Shown one piece after another: positions 44,165 to 56,826 of a DNA stretch of 64,000 nucleotides (position 1 is its first letter; every line of letters begins with the position of its first letter). Position numbers and translations under genes: made by a program. This DNA is from Polychytrium aggregatum (taxonomy: Eukaryota; Chytridiomycota; Chytridiomycetes; Polychytriales): NCBI RefSeq assembly GCF_025602895.1, contig NW_026516241.1, forward strand, positions 186,001 to 250,000, read 5' to 3'. The notes beneath the pieces are model-generated. The model made no database searches, had not been told where the DNA came from, and saw only the letters and a program-made list of their open reading frames with translations.

Positions 44165-46457
44165 TCAGTCGAGAGCGACATAGTTGGCTGGGAACTGGAC
44201 GCCGACAGCATCGGGCGCCAGGAAACGAAGCCATGGCCACAGAGGGGATGGACGAGTATGGGTTAGAAACTGCAACCAGCCATTGCGAGCACGTTGACAA
44301 GCGATCGGCTGCAGCGATTAGCTTACCACTCCCTCTGTGCCATTGTGGCGGCCGGTCCACCAGTCGTCCTGGCTCTCGGTCTTCTTCAGAACAACGATGA
44401 GATCGCCTTTTCGGAAGGACAGATCACCATCACGCTCGCCCTGGAAGTCGTAGAGGGCCGTGGCCGTGATTCTGCCCTGTGGACGAGCGGGGGGACGCCG
44501 CGGCGCGGGGCTGTCGGATGGGGTCGAGAAGGGGTCGTCCTGGCTTGAAAAAGGGTTGGGCGGTCTTGAGCTGCCGCTATCCCGGCCAGTGAATTGGCTG
44601 CGGTCCAGGCTGTATCCGGTCTTGGTATCTGCGCGGCCAAAGTTGTTTCGATCCCGGTTGGACGACCATGAGTCGCGCTCGACCCGGTTGGGGTTGGGGA
44701 GGTCGTCTCGCTCGAGCTCGGTCCGATTCCGGTCGCCGATCATGTTGCCGATGTCGGATTTGATATTCAAGGCACTGCCGTTTGAGGACGAACCCGGACG
44801 GCTTTAGCACCGTGCGCAGAACCTGAGCCTGCTGAGAGCCCCGAGACATGGGCGAGCAACGCGCTGCAGGGGCTCCTTTCAAATGAACGAGGGACCGCCG
44901 CGGGTCGCAAACCGAATGTCCCAGAAACCCAACCAAAGGTAGCGGCAGCTTCGAGAGGCAGGGTCGGCAGCAAACCCAGACCGGTCAGCTCTGTTGCTTA
45001 CCGGTACAGTTCTTCGGCTTGCCGGGGCGGGGGCACACGGCCACTGAGAATCTCCTTTGCGGAGATCTGGCGATGATAGAAGCTTGCATTGGTTTCCTTT
45101 CGCTCGATGATGACGGATCCTTCGAGCGAAACGCCGGCAAAGAGGCCTTTGGTTTTGCTGCAGTCCCAAGACGCAGTCCAAATCGACAGCCGGACGATGC
45201 CCCAGTCAGTATCGGTCATGGCTCGAAAACCAATTGGTCAAAGGGTCTGCTCATGCAATGCGCCAGCTGTACCTGTAAGAATAGACGGCCGTGAAACCGC
45301 CTCCGTAAGTTCCACTGGCCTCGGCGTTGCGGCCAATGGGCCCAGCGGCGACTGGAGAGTCAATGCGGCCCGATTTGATTGGGCAGAGGCGGCAACGGAT
45401 GGAAAGCAAGCGAATGGAGTCATGAGCGTCAGCAAGTCATGACAAACACACAGCCAAACGGGCAGTCTCGGAGCAACGTCGCGGTTTACGTCGCAGCCAC
45501 CGATACGTCAGTAGAAAGCAGCGGACGGCCAAGCGTCACTCACCAGAGAGATTGCCGCCGAGGGTGACGTTGCCGCCCTGGCTGAACGCCCGCACAGACT
45601 CGGCTGTGTTGAGGATCATGACAAAGTCCGTGAGCTCGGCACCGATTTGTCCGCCGACACCCTGGGCGATGAGAGAATTCGCGGACATGGTCAGCGTTTC
45701 TGTGCACAGCCAAAGCAAGTGAAGACAGCCCACAAGCAGTCGGCTGGGAAGCAGGCAGGCAGGCAGGCAGGCAGGAGCAGCAATTACCATTCCGGCGGTT
45801 CCCTGAAGGCAGTGTCGCGGATATTTGAGTTGAGCGAGCGAGGGGCAAGGGATTTAGCACGGATATGTCAAGAGCAGGCCGACCGCATCACCGCAAATGA
45901 CCGACTTCACAAAATCAGGCAGAGAGGGACCAGATACCGCAAACTTACGATTGCTGAGGGAGCGGACCAGCCTGGAGAACAGCCCAAGCAGTTAGATGAA
46001 TGCGTCAAACAGGCGGGCGCTGGAATCAGAAACACGGGCTATAGATCCCAGGATCCTGACTTACCGCCATCGGGCAGGCTGCATGCGCGAAGAGATTCGC
46101 AAGAGGGGGGGGGAAGGGAAGTAGGCGGACAACATTCTCGGTCAGCCTCAGCCGGACAGATGCGGGCGTGTGGCGGACTTTGTTTGTGGCATCGCCCAAG
46201 GAATAGAGCCGGGGGAGGGAGAAATAGCTGTGGCCGAGCACTTACCGGGCAACGACGATACCAGAGCCGGCTCTTCCTGACCAAACGAAGCCGACCTTGA
46301 CGACAGAAAGGATGGCCACGCCCTTGGCGTTGGCGATGATCGACGGAGGGATAACTTGGTCGACGACGCCCTTGCCCTTGACAAAGTGGGCCATGATATT
46401 CGCGGCCTTTGTGCACTCGGAGCCGAGGTCTTTTGGAATAGGCGAGTTGATGTTCAT
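44165..46457 (-). CDS. YSC84: SH3YL1/Ysc84 homologue (SYLF lipid-binding domain + SH3)
   Basis: Ysc84/SH3YL1 binds phosphoinositides through its SYLF domain and actin/WASP partners through its SH3 domain at endocytic patches. Start MNINSPIPKDLGSECTKAAN at 46457 matches human MNNPIPSNLKSEAKKAAK. Then come IPPSIIANAKGVAILSVVKV, GSGIVVARLPDG, GVGGQIGAELTDFVMILNTA, NVTLGGNLS, KGLFAGVSLEGSVIIERKET and ILSGRVPPPRQAEELYR. A Ser/Arg linker follows, then the SH3: ATALYDFQGERDGDLSFRKG, DWWTGRHNGTEGV and, in a separate last exon, FPANYVALD with the stop at 44165-44167. All SH3 landmark residues (ALYDF, WW, G-FPANYV) are kept. Six or more introns. Confidence 0.93.
45751..45775 (+). repeat. (AGGC)n microsatellite
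   Basis: Six AGGC units in an intron of the SH3YL1 homologue. Confidence 0.9.
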
Positions 46458-46852
46458 GGCGGGCAGGCGGATGCGGGGTGGTTGGGGAGTTGGGCTTGAT
46501 AACGCAGTCGAGTGAGCGAAGGATGTCCTGGCCGGAGAGCGCCGAGGAGGGCGGTTCTGCGCTCGGCGGCGCTGCCAAGGCACACGTGATGCACTGCCTG
46601 TGGCTGTGCTTGCGACAAGGGCAGCGATTCCTGCGCATTCGGGGGATGGGGCGAATGCATCTCGCTGGACATGCGGTGTTTACTGCTGGACATGCTGTAT
46701 TTTCTGCTGGACATGCTGTATTTACTGCTGCGCAGACCCAGAGCTTCCTGAGGGCCTCGCTCTTTGTCGGTCGCCTCCGAGATAGTCACTCGAGGCGCCT
46801 TGCTTCTCTACTCTGCCAGGAACGGTCGTTGCCGCTGTCTCGCGCAGGGCGA
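46458..46852. other. Intergenic between SH3YL1 and F-BAR genes
   Basis: About 395 bases, tandem same-strand genes. A repeat of GGACATGCTGTATTTACTGC-type units lies at 46668-46728. No gene is seen. Confidence 0.55.
46668..46728 (+). repeat. Tandem repeat, TGCTGGACATGCxGT units
   Basis: Three imperfect units of about 20 bp (GGACATGCGGTGTTTACTGC, GGACATGCTGTATTTTCTGC, GGACATGCTGTATTTACTGC). Confidence 0.8.
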
Positions 46853-49800
46853 CTAGTTCTGAATCTCCTCCGTATAGTTACTTTGTCGAGAGCCGGACAG
46901 CATGTCGTGGGCCATTGCCGAGCCAAACAGAGAGCAGCATCAACAGTTAGTGCCGCCGGAAACTGGGCTCAAGTCAAGAGTGCTACACATTGCATCAACC
47001 TCCACATCGCTTACCCGGGAACAAAGCCCTCCTTGAGTTCTCCATTGTCGGATTTGCGGCAGCGCCACCACCTGCAAAAGTGAGATTGCTATTGAGGCAC
47101 AGTCCCACGCCAAAGCGCTCATCGGCGGTCGAAGAGCATATATGTACAGTTTCTTGGCCATGTTTCACCCAAGTGCAGCGCCATGATTCGGCAGTACCAG
47201 CCTCTTACCCGTCGTCCAGCTTCTCCAAGACATCGAGAATCTCGTCCACCTTGACCGACAGCTCGGCAGAGTCGGGGGCGCCATCAAAATCAAAAATAAC
47301 CTTGGTCTTGGAAAGAACTCTATCTGATCCTGCAAGAGTTGCGTGTGCCGCCGGAGGGATGGTGGACTCTGCACCCTCCTCGGGAATCGCTGTCGACGGA
47401 CTGACAGGAATGCTGGCTGTCGTAGAATCAAATCCGACGGAGCCACGGGACATGGACTCGGTGCCGATAGACATGGCACGATTCATGGTCACAGGCGAGC
47501 CGGTCAGAGAGCGGCCGTGCACGGGCTGCGGAGGCTGAGGAATAGGAATGCCTTCGACGGTGCAGAGATAGACCTCGATCTTGTGCTTCCGGGCAAGCAG
47601 CGAGTCGAGCTTGGACTCGACGAGATTGAGCTGCGCCTCGAGGTCCTTTTGCGACTGAACCTGGTGGTCGTCGACAAGGACCTGCGAATCAACAGGGTTA
47701 GTCATTGTGTTTGCACCTCTGGAGGCAGCATGCTCGTTGGTTATGGGTGGTCATGGACTGCTCACCCGACAGGCCCCCATGAGGGACTCGACGCCTGTTC
47801 GTTTGCGATCGTAGTCGGCAATCTCCTTTTCCAGAGACTTGAGACGGTCGATGGCCTTCTTTTTGCCTTTCTTGGTTGGAAGGGCGACAATCTCATCTTC
47901 GGTCTCCTCCAACTGCGATATGACAAAGAGTGTCCATGGCGGTACATGTGAGCCAATATGACGTTGTTGGAGGCATCCGAGCAGAGATCAAATCGCCAAA
48001 CCGAGTGCACAAGTGACGGAATCAGACCAGAACAAGCAGAATAATGAGCGGGTGCACATATGGTGCTGACGACTCGGCCGTTCAGACTCCCATGCCCTGA
48101 GACGGGAACACAGCCACTGAGCATCCGCTGGACAAGAACATTTGCACATAGACCGACGCCGCATGAGCAAACTCTCACCTTGTCGCCAGACTTTGTCGGT
48201 GATTTCAGGGCGTCATCGTTTTTGGGCTGCAAGCACGTACCCACATCCTGGAAGCATAGTGGCGGGCAGTTGAGAGCACTGGGTCGGCACCGGTACCTCG
48301 GTTGGTTTGGCCCACTGTGCCTGGTTCTATCGATGTTTGCGGCTGGCAGTTGATGCAGAGGACACTCACCACCTTTCCTTCGAATACAAAATCATCAGGC
48401 GGGGTCTGGGTCGTCTTGAGCATCTTGATCACCAGATCCGAGTCGTACTTTGGGTCGATGGTGGCAAAGGTCTTCTCCATTAGATCCAGTCCTCCCTGTA
48501 TCGAGGGGAGACTGCCTCGGACAAGACCGCTCAGCTTTTGGAACATGGTCCGAGTGAAGGCTATTCTCTGCTGCTCGTCGTATTGCTGCATAGCCTGGCG
48601 AGGATCAAGCATCGACACATATTGAGTGAGTCGTGGAGGTGCTGGGAGGGCATTTTTTCCTGTCAGGGAGACCGCGCCACTTACATCGAGAGTCTTTGGG
48701 ACATCGACGGTGAAATGGCTGTTCTTTTTCTGGTTGGTTTCGGCTGGGGCGGCGCAATTGGGGATGTGTGAACACCGGACTAGGTTTTAATATCAGCGCA
48801 GGTTGAGTTGGCCCATACCGATGCACTTCTTGTACGCCTCCAAGGCATCGCGAGCCGAGACAGCCTTGCGCTCAGCCTCGACTCGAAGCTGAGCAAGGGA
48901 GAGGAGAGGAGGGCTGGTCAGCGCTCACGAGAAGTGAGGATAGAGAGCGGCTATGGAGTCATCTCCATCGCGCTGTTGCACTGGAGGGGGTGTTGGACCA
49001 TGCATCTGTGTGATGCGAGCCAGAGGGTCCCTCCACCTACTCGCTCCACTTCTTTGACAAGTTTATCCTGGTTTTTGGTCGTAAGCACATCCTTTTGAGC
49101 CTTCTCGTAGCTTGCTCGCACCGAATCCATGTCCTTGACAGATTTTTCGTATTTTTCGCGTTGCTGTGGAGGTGGTGTTGGAAGAATGGCATGCCAAGAG
49201 AAGACGATGCCAGCAGAGCCATCAAAACCATTGCCACCGCATCAAAATTGCCAACCACTCCCGGGTTGACGCACGCCGCCGAGACCACAGCCATCACATT
49301 GATCAAGTACAGTTTGATCTGAGAGCGCCTTACGACTAGCTTGCTCCAAACGCAGACCGGTGCTGCCTACCTTTTCCATGAGCTCGACTTGCTTCTTGAG
49401 CTCCGAATACATTTTGCGGATCTCGTCAAAGCTCTGTGGCGTGCTCCGTTAGGATGTCAAGCGAGATCAAGCATGGGCACAAGACCCTGACACGTCGGTA
49501 AGCACTGCCCCACCTCCTTTGTAAACCGCTCGATATCCTTGCTCTGTTGCTTCATGGGTCGACGTATGTCGGTCTCGATTTGATCGGCGACACTCTGGTG
49601 ACAGTTTCCGAGTGACTCCACCTCGTTGAGAAGCAGATTCCAACTCTGCATCACGGAGCTGTCACGCATAAGAAGTGGTTGAGCTATCGCACCATCAATC
49701 GACCTGAATTCTCTGTCTCTCACTGCCATAAATGATCCACCCTAGAGCGGGACTTCCACAGCTAGGCCGGCACAAGTACCTGGCCTGAACCATCTTTTGT

Positions 49801-50110
49801 ATCCCGGTCATCTTCTTGGAGGGATCGTCGCGATACGACTTTGCGAGCTTCTGCAGCCCCTTTGCGTAGTCCATCTCCAGCTCGGCCCGTTTTTTCATAA
49901 ATTCGTATATGCGGTCCATAAAGACTGCATTCTGGCCGGCGTACTCTTCGACCTCCTTCCATTGGTCCTAAGCTCGTGGCACATCCGCATTAGCACTGCT
50001 GAGTCCGATTTCTTGCCAACTCCACCGCGGTTGTTGGGGGATCGGTCGAATAGCCCTTGCAACGGCCGACGCTTATCGAGCCTTACCCACAAATCGATTC
50101 CGAATCCCAT
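46853..50110 (-). CDS. F-BAR and SH3 domain protein (Bzz1/TOCA/syndapin class)
   Basis: F-BAR proteins bend membranes and recruit WASP and actin at endocytic sites. The first exon encodes only MGFGIDLW (from 50110); the next reads DQWKEVEEYAGQNAVFMDRI, then KRAELEMDYAKGLQKLAKSY, the hallmark start of an FCH/F-BAR domain. Further exons carry the long helices (DPRQAMQQYDEQQRIAFTRT near the end of F-BAR) and a coiled-coil, HR1-like part (LEAQLNLVESKLDSLLARKH). A single C-terminal SH3 follows: KVIFDFDGAPDSAELSVK, LEKLDDGWWRCRKSDNGELK, then across the last two introns EGFVPGNYTEEIQN and stop at 46853-46855. Yeast Bzz1 has two SH3 domains, so a TOCA- or syndapin-like single-SH3 form fits better. 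The neighbour downstream is Ysc84-like. Confidence 0.9.
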
Positions 50111-51141
50111 GGCGCAACTAGTGGATGTCTTTCGTGGTGTGCTTATGAGTGGCGGTGGCAGGAGGCTGAAGCGGACGCCGGCTTTTGCCTCGAGGAATAG
50201 CTCTGCCTCAAGAGGACGCCGATGACAGAACGGACTGAAAAGACAAAGGGTCTGAATCCCCAAGACCTTTGCTCCAGAGAATATGCCCAAACCTTCCGAA
50301 CTCGGACACAAGACTATGAATCACACCATATGGATGCCCTGATTCGCAGCCATTGCCAGAGACTCACATTACCAGAGAGGCGCATTGCGAGAGAGGCACA
50401 CCGCGAGTGGCAGTCGACACACACATGCCCACCAGGTGCGGCCTGTTGCTGGCCCGATGGACGAGGCAGCGATATGCCTGTAACCCAGCGACTCTGAGTC
50501 CAGCCGAGGCCAGACAACACCCGCATGGGTGCAGAGAGGCCATGGTCAGCCCCGCAACTCGTTTCTCGCGTGGGAAAGGCGGTGCGTGTGCGACAGAGCC
50601 AGGGCGTGTGTGTGTGTGCACATATTGGCTTCATTTGCACGCATATGAAATCAATTCCGCGCCGCGTCTTTGCGTTTCGCTCTTTTGAGGATCCCAGACG
50701 CAGCGCATCATCCAAGACGACACAGTCCAAGACGTTCAGGAACGACAGGCGCCCGGAAACGGAGGTAAGGCAAGGCAAGGCGAGGCGGGGCAGGGCAAGG
50801 CATGCTCTGGACGAGCCGACCGGCCCAGTGCACATTGGCTCGGTAGCGGTCGTGCCGGATGCTGCTGCCGCTCCGGCGGTGTCCGCTGCTCGCAGCCGCA
50901 TGTCACCCTCTCGAGGGCTTCATCGCGGGACAATATGCCGCTGTGCTTCCCGGCACCCTCAATCGCATATGAGCAGGCGCACGCTGACGGCCATGGCCCC
51001 ATCTGATTCAACCGTGTCTACCATCCCAATGCGCCGGAACGGCAACCTATCGCGCTGCCAGATACACCGCCGGCCCCTCATCTTTCGCTCCGCAACGACT
51101 CAGCCTCGGCATCAGCCCTCGAGCCCCCTTCGACCTCTGCC
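50111..51141. other. Divergent promoter region (F-BAR / NDUFS8)
   Basis: About 1 kb with a GGCAAGGCAAGG repeat at 50765-50800 and a short GTGTGTGTGTG run near 50608. The open frames on + (50525-51187) read through low-complexity sequence into the NDUFS8 leader and are not credible. Confidence 0.55.
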
Positions 51142-52529
51142 ATGTTTGGATCTGTCCGCCTTGCTCAAACTTCGCGATCTGCCCTGAAGCGGGGCCAGAA
51201 CCTCGTCGCTGTTCGCCACTACTCGACACCCGATGTCACGCAGGCCGTCCGCTCTCGACGTGCCTACGAGGCGAACCAGCCCTCGACCTACCAGCACTTT
51301 CCCCAGCCCATCCTTGACCGAGCGGCCCAGGAAATGATGATGACCGAGATCTTCCGAACCATGTGGCTTGTGATGGAGCAGATGTTCAAGCCCCCCTACA
51401 CGATCATGTACCCGAACGAAAAGGGCCCCCTGTCCCCCCGATTCCGCGGCGAGCACGCTCTCAGAAGATATCCCACCGGTAAAGCCTCTTGGCGCTCGAT
51501 CTCAGCCTGCGGTGATGGATACTTGAGTGGCACCCCTAGCCCGCCGTAGGCACTCTCTGGACCTGCGCCGACAGAAAGTCCAGTCGGCCATGCCCCACCC
51601 TTGCTGGGGCAGACCGTTTGGCATGGCGGCAGGATTGGAACAAGCCACGTTAGGGCAGGGCTATCCCTCCTGGATCAGCGCCAGCTCTCGAGTGATCTGG
51701 AATGCGATGCGATGCGGGATGCGCGTCGGATGATCTTGGTATTCTGGAGCCGGTCCAGCATCGTATTGCGACGTCAAATGCGCCAACGAGCATCACTACG
51801 AAACTGCTTGGCTTTGGCTGGATAGCAAACTCGCCAGTAGCTGATGGCGAGCGACGTTCTGTGGTTGTCCTGTATCGTTTTGGCGCCTCGATTGGGAATG
51901 TGCTGTGGCTCATACATTCGTATTGCTTTCCTGCAGGTGAGGAGAGATGTATTTCGTGCAAGCTCTGTGAGGCCATTTGCCCCGCTCAGGCCATCACCAT
52001 CGAATCCGAGCCTCGTGAAGACGGCAGCCGTCGCACCACCCGCTACGATATCGACATGACCAAGGTAGGACAGTCCACTCACACCCCCTGGATACAGCAG
52101 AGACATTGTATACACCAGGAGGAGCTATGCATACACCAGGACAGGCACATCCCTGACCGCCCACCCCTGCCTGCCGTCGTTCCTCACCCGCGGTGCCGAT
52201 GCATATCCGAATGCTAGTGTATCTACTGCGGCTTCTGCCAAGAGGCCTGCCCTGTCGATGCCATTGTCGAAGGCCCCAACTTTGAGTACGCCACGGAAAC
52301 CCACGAAGAGCTGCTCTACAACAAGGAGAAGCTTCTCGCAAACGGCGATAAGTGGGAGGTACGAACACGTGCGATTGCAGAATATCTGGCGAGTGTTTGG
52401 CGGGTATCTGGTGAATGTCTGGCGAATATCTGGCGCCGTGACCACGTCGATCTCTGACTCAGGCTTGTTCATGTCCTGCTTTAGCCCGAGATTGCTCGCA
52501 ACCTGCGCGCCGATCACCTGTACCGATAA
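51142..52529 (+). CDS. NDUFS8: Mitochondrial complex I 23-kDa iron-sulfur subunit (NDUFS8)
   Basis: Ferredoxin-like subunit of NADH:ubiquinone oxidoreductase that carries clusters N6a and N6b on the path to ubiquinone. Exons: 51142-51478, 51937-52064, 52218-52358 and 52485-52529. The N-terminus [18 protein letters not shown] is a typical mitochondrial targeting peptide. Conserved blocks: [40 protein letters not shown], then the two 4Fe-4S motifs [18 protein letters not shown] and [20 protein letters not shown], all eight cysteines present. It ends [13 protein letters not shown], like human AEIAANIQADYLYR. Intron 3 contains a degenerate TATCTGGCGAATG repeat at 52385-52438. Confidence 0.97.
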
Positions 52530-53340
52530 AGCAAGCACCAGCTGGCAATCGTATGCGCTCGAGCCCAGCGATCGACGATTCACATCAAAGGGAAATACCT
52601 CTAATTCCGACGTGCCGGCGAACAATCCTCTGCGCCCGTTTCTCATCAGCAATAAACGAGAGTGACTCGAATCTCTGGGTATGCATGCGTCGACGCGCCG
52701 TTCCAGGACTCCCTCGTTGCATCCACAGTGTCGTCGAGAAGCGGTGGGGCACTGCAAGTTTGGCTCGAGAGTGTTGCGGCGCGGGCTGGCTCGGCAAGGG
52801 GGCAGCAGGCAGACTCGGGCGTATGCTTGGGTCGGGGCGGATGACTTGCCGGATGGAGGACTGCTCACCCTGAGCCTGTCTTTGTTGGGTGGCGAGTGGG
52901 TATCGAGTCACACAGCCGCCGCCCGACGGTAGGATCCCTGCCAGATGAAAATTTGAGCCCTGCATGGCTCAACCTTCCGGGCGTTGGTCCCGGCGGTCAG
53001 GCACTCGTGGGACGGCGACAATACCCGGGTAATCCCGGCTTTGTCGCGGTCGCTCCCCACCAGCCGAAAATTTGCAGCGCCGGTGTGGGAAAGGGAAAAT
53101 TTGGGTGCTGCCCCTCGGGTGCAGTGGGCTGCGTCGGAATATGACTGTTTTCCAGCCACCCAGGCTGCGAGAGAGAAGGGCTTTTGAAGCGCTGTACATC
53201 TCGAGTGGGGCTTGGCAGGGCCGGCAGATGACCCAGCACGAACAAGAGCCTTCAGGATCGATCGCTCAAATTTGATGGCGGGTCGCGGATATAAATCGGC
53301 TACTTTTTCGATGTCGATGGGAGAGGCCGCGCTCACCTCG
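52530..53340. other. Intergenic, promoter of the secreted-protein gene
   Basis: About 810 bases with no gene. A TATAAA box lies at 53290-53295, 46 bases before ATG 53341. Confidence 0.55.
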
Positions 53341-56300
53341 ATGAAGACCACAATCCTCCTCCTCCTTCCTGCGCTCCTCTGCCCCTTGGCTGCAGGCGTC
53401 CCTGTCTGCAGCGCACCTTCCGGTGGCTGTGTCTATGGCAGCTTCGACTCCGCGAACTGCGTCTGTGTCTGCACGGGCCAGAGCGGCGGAGGCAACGGGT
53501 ACTGCGCTGACCACGTGACGGGCCAGTGCACCTTGCTCAAGTCCCTCAACCCCAGTACGCTGCAGTACTACTGCCCGTCTGTTGCTTCGTCCAGCAGCGC
53601 TGCATCGTCTACAGCAGCAACCAAGACCTCCTCTGTCACGACGGCATCCAAGTCGGCGACAACGACGGCATCCAAGTCGGCGACAACGACGCCGTCCAAG
53701 TCGACTACAATGACGCCGTCCAAGTCGACTACAACGACCACGACTACAACCACCCCAACTCCCACCAATGTCTGCGTTGACTATCTCGAGCCGCCCTTCC
53801 TTACCCCTTCGGCTCTCTCGATCATCTACGACCCGACAGAAGACCCCTCCCACACGGCAAACGTAACTGTTACTCCGGTGACGAGTACGTTTGGTTCGTT
53901 TGCCCTCAACGTCCATTCCAGCAACGTTGGTTATGCCTTCAAGATCAAGTACAACTTGCCCGCCAGTGTCAACAACCTCTCGTCGTCCTCGGGATTCCGT
54001 CTCTCGTTCTATATGAAAGGCGATGGCCCACGCGACCCCAGCTATGACGGGGGCTACACACTTTGGCAGATCAATACTCCCCAGGTCACTCTCACGGACA
54101 CTGCCGGACACAGCAATATCTATATCCCCCTGAATACGTACATGAACTCATATGTCGTCGGTGAAAAGTACACGCGCTATGAGATCAACCTGAAGCCAGG
54201 CGTACGTTGTGGCCTTTGCTAGCGAGCTTGTTGTGATGCTGCGATGCCGAGAGGCGTCCGAGGCTGGCCCACTCGTCTACAAGCTACTGAGTATCTGACC
54301 TGAGTATCCCTCGAAATGCAGGCTCGCTCTCCTCCCTTTGCCATGACTCAGTCGACAATCGATCCAGCTTTCAACTATGGGGCCCTTGCGAGCATCGCTT
54401 GGTCTTGGGACGTTTTTGGCTGGGGTTTCGATGTCACTTTGGATGGACTCATATTCGACGACAAGACCAATCCGTGTGGTAAGCACCATGGAGAGATGGC
54501 ATCAGAACGCATGGCAATTCTGTGAATGTTTTCTCGGTGGCTTCCCCCTGCACTCCAGAAGCAATGGCCCATTCAACTAAACGGACTCATTCATACGCCT
54601 TGCCCACGTAGCTCTGACTCCGAGTTGCCCCCCGAACAGCTTGTGGTTCGCCTCGACGTACAACTGCGAGTGCCTGTGAGTACCGTTGCGCTGAGAGACT
54701 GTCATCATCGCGAGAGTATGATCATTGGCTGCCCGCCCTTCCCGCTCACAAGTCCCTATCGCTCCAGGCTTGGCTACACTGGCCCCAACTGCAGCTCGTG
54801 TGCCACCGACTATGTGCTTTCCAATGGCAAATGCGTCCTCGCCAATGACGGCAATTTCACATACTGGCCCAACCCCGTCTCGGGCGCCAACTCGGATTCG
54901 TGGCTGATGGCCCATCACGCCGACATTCAAGTCATTACCCGAAACATCTTGGTGCTCAACTTTGCCAACCCAACGGATCCGGTGCTCTCCAAGACTTACT
55001 ACAATAACAAGTACAACAACATGACCATATTGCTCAACAACATTGTGGCCAACTATGAAAAGGCCTCTCAGTTCCAATGGTTCCAAAACCCCAAAAACCC
55101 ACCCAATCTCAAGCACAACCTTAACATTGGTAAATTGTGCTTGACTCGCAGTCCGGCTGTCATGAGACTGACCACGGCGGATATGCCGCCCCAATGCGAC
55201 GGGCTGAACGAGTCATGAATGAGTGCTGAGCCCATGAAACGGCCTTCCTGACCATCTGCATCCAACCGTCTTCCCGCTCCCAGTGAATCTCTTTGACGGA
55301 ATGTACGGAACCAGCCCTGTGCCTAACACCACTTTCGAGAACTCAGGCCTGACCCCTCGCTTCTACACCGACCCAACCCACCCCACTTGGAGCAACTTTG
55401 ATTACTCTGCACTCTACAACTCGACCTATGCCTCCTACTATGGATACTCGGACGGCAACGGTGGCTACTATGATCTCTGCACCCTGGTTGATAAGGGTTT
55501 GGTGCACGAAGTCTGGACTATCCTCAGTGGCGATGTTACCAACGATGCATATAGCCGAGAGGTGGGCAGCCTTGAGAGCGCTCCGGCCCATGCAGAGGAT
55601 GCGAATTTGCACTGCTGCTATGAAGGGTCGTCGCCGTGACCACAATGCTGACTACTCTTGTGTTCTGCAGTCCGCTCAGTGGGTCCAAAAGTACAGCCCC
55701 ACAGGAAACAAGATCCCCGGCGCCTTCTCTCCCTGTGCCGGCAATGGATGCTTTGAGCCGCCCGTTGCCTGGTTCCCGACCTGCGCCAGCACCGGCCGAA
55801 GTCTGCGCTTCGTGGGCATCAATCCCTTCCGCGGCCCTAGTTTCCACGGATTTGGCCACAACCTGGAGGAGCTCGGTAGCCGCCGCAACTACATTCCGTC
55901 GTTCAGCGACTGGTTTGTGGACTTTGCTGGACTGAACCTCGATCTGCGCTACAATGTCGACTTTGAGAGCACGTACGGACAGGCCAAGTGGTTTACAAAT
56001 ACGACAACAGCGACGCTCCAGATGGGCTACGACTACATCAACAACGTGGCCACAGGCCCTAACTACACCATCGGCAACTTTGATCCCGTCTGCGGAACGG
56101 TGCACTTTGCCATTAACAGCCACGGAGGTAAGCGACGTGCCCTGTTGTGTCGATGGCGAGTGAGACAATCTCGTGGAGTGATGCCCTTGAGTGGGACGAT
56201 GGCATAGACTCGCGATGCAATCGACTCACCACTGATTTGGGCTTCCTCAGACTACCAATACCACAACACCGAGTTTTTCCAATCCTCATGCGTGCAGTTC

Positions 56301-56495
56301 GGCAAAACCCCCGTGGTTCCTCTGCCGACATATGCTTGGCAGACGACTTGGTCAACCCTTCCCGACACCACCTTTGACGACAATGGAGGAGACTGGCTGC
56401 AATGGTGGATGTCCAACATGCCGTGGTATCCTTCCAACATGAAGACCGCCAGCGGCAAACCGATGCTCAGCCCTGGTCCGTTCTTCCACTACTAG
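53341..56495 (+). CDS. Secreted glycoprotein with Thr/Ser-Lys linker and EGF-like module
   Basis: Start ATG 53341 opens a clear signal peptide (MKTTILLLLPALLCPLAAG). A Cys-rich module follows (CSAPSGGCVYGSFDSANCVC), then a low-complexity Thr/Ser/Lys linker (repeats of TTASKSAT and TPSKST, 53600-53760). Next is a beta-rich domain (FALNVHSSNVGYAFKIKYNL; IAWSWDVFGWGFDVTLDGLI) and an EGF-like module spliced as SLWFASTYNCECL then GYTGPNCSSCATDYVLSNGK. A large C-terminal domain with many NxT/S sequons includes KNILVLNFANP-like sequence, RNYIPSFSDWFVDFAGLN and FDPVCGTVHFAINSHG, ending GKPMLSPGPFFHY. No catalytic family is recognised. It looks like a secreted cell-surface or wall-associated protein with a carbohydrate-binding type of architecture. 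About seven introns; some borders are approximate. Confidence 0.75.
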
Positions 56496-56826
56496 TTATT
56501 CTGCTTGGAGTCCATCGGCCACCAGTTTCGGGCCATGAATACACTGATGTTTTCTATCGTGCTTACCGCGTGTCGGAAAAAGCATATGGTGTCTGTTCCG
56601 TGGAGTCAGTCCGTCCCAGGGAAACGGTCTGCCTGTCTGCGTTTCCCAACATGGACCGAAGCGACTGACCCTGGCCGACAGGGCAGTGTGACACTCGCAT
56701 GACCAAAACCCTGGCTCGAGCCCAGATCCACCTGTCCCTTCTGACCAGGCGGCGTCGCCCTCCTCTCTGCCTGCTGTTCGCTTGCCCCGCATCTCTGAAT
56801 CGCACCGCCCTCGACCACCAGCAGTG
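56496..56826. other. Short intergenic region
   Basis: About 330 bases between tandem + genes. No gene or clear TATA box. Confidence 0.5.

Noticed and set aside
50525-51187. 220-codon ORF on + upstream of NDUFS8
   Set aside because: Runs through repeats and into the NDUFS8 exon in another frame; likely leader sequence.
53266-54111. 281-codon ORF on -
   Set aside because: Mirror of the Thr/Ser/Lys linker of the secreted protein; low complexity only.
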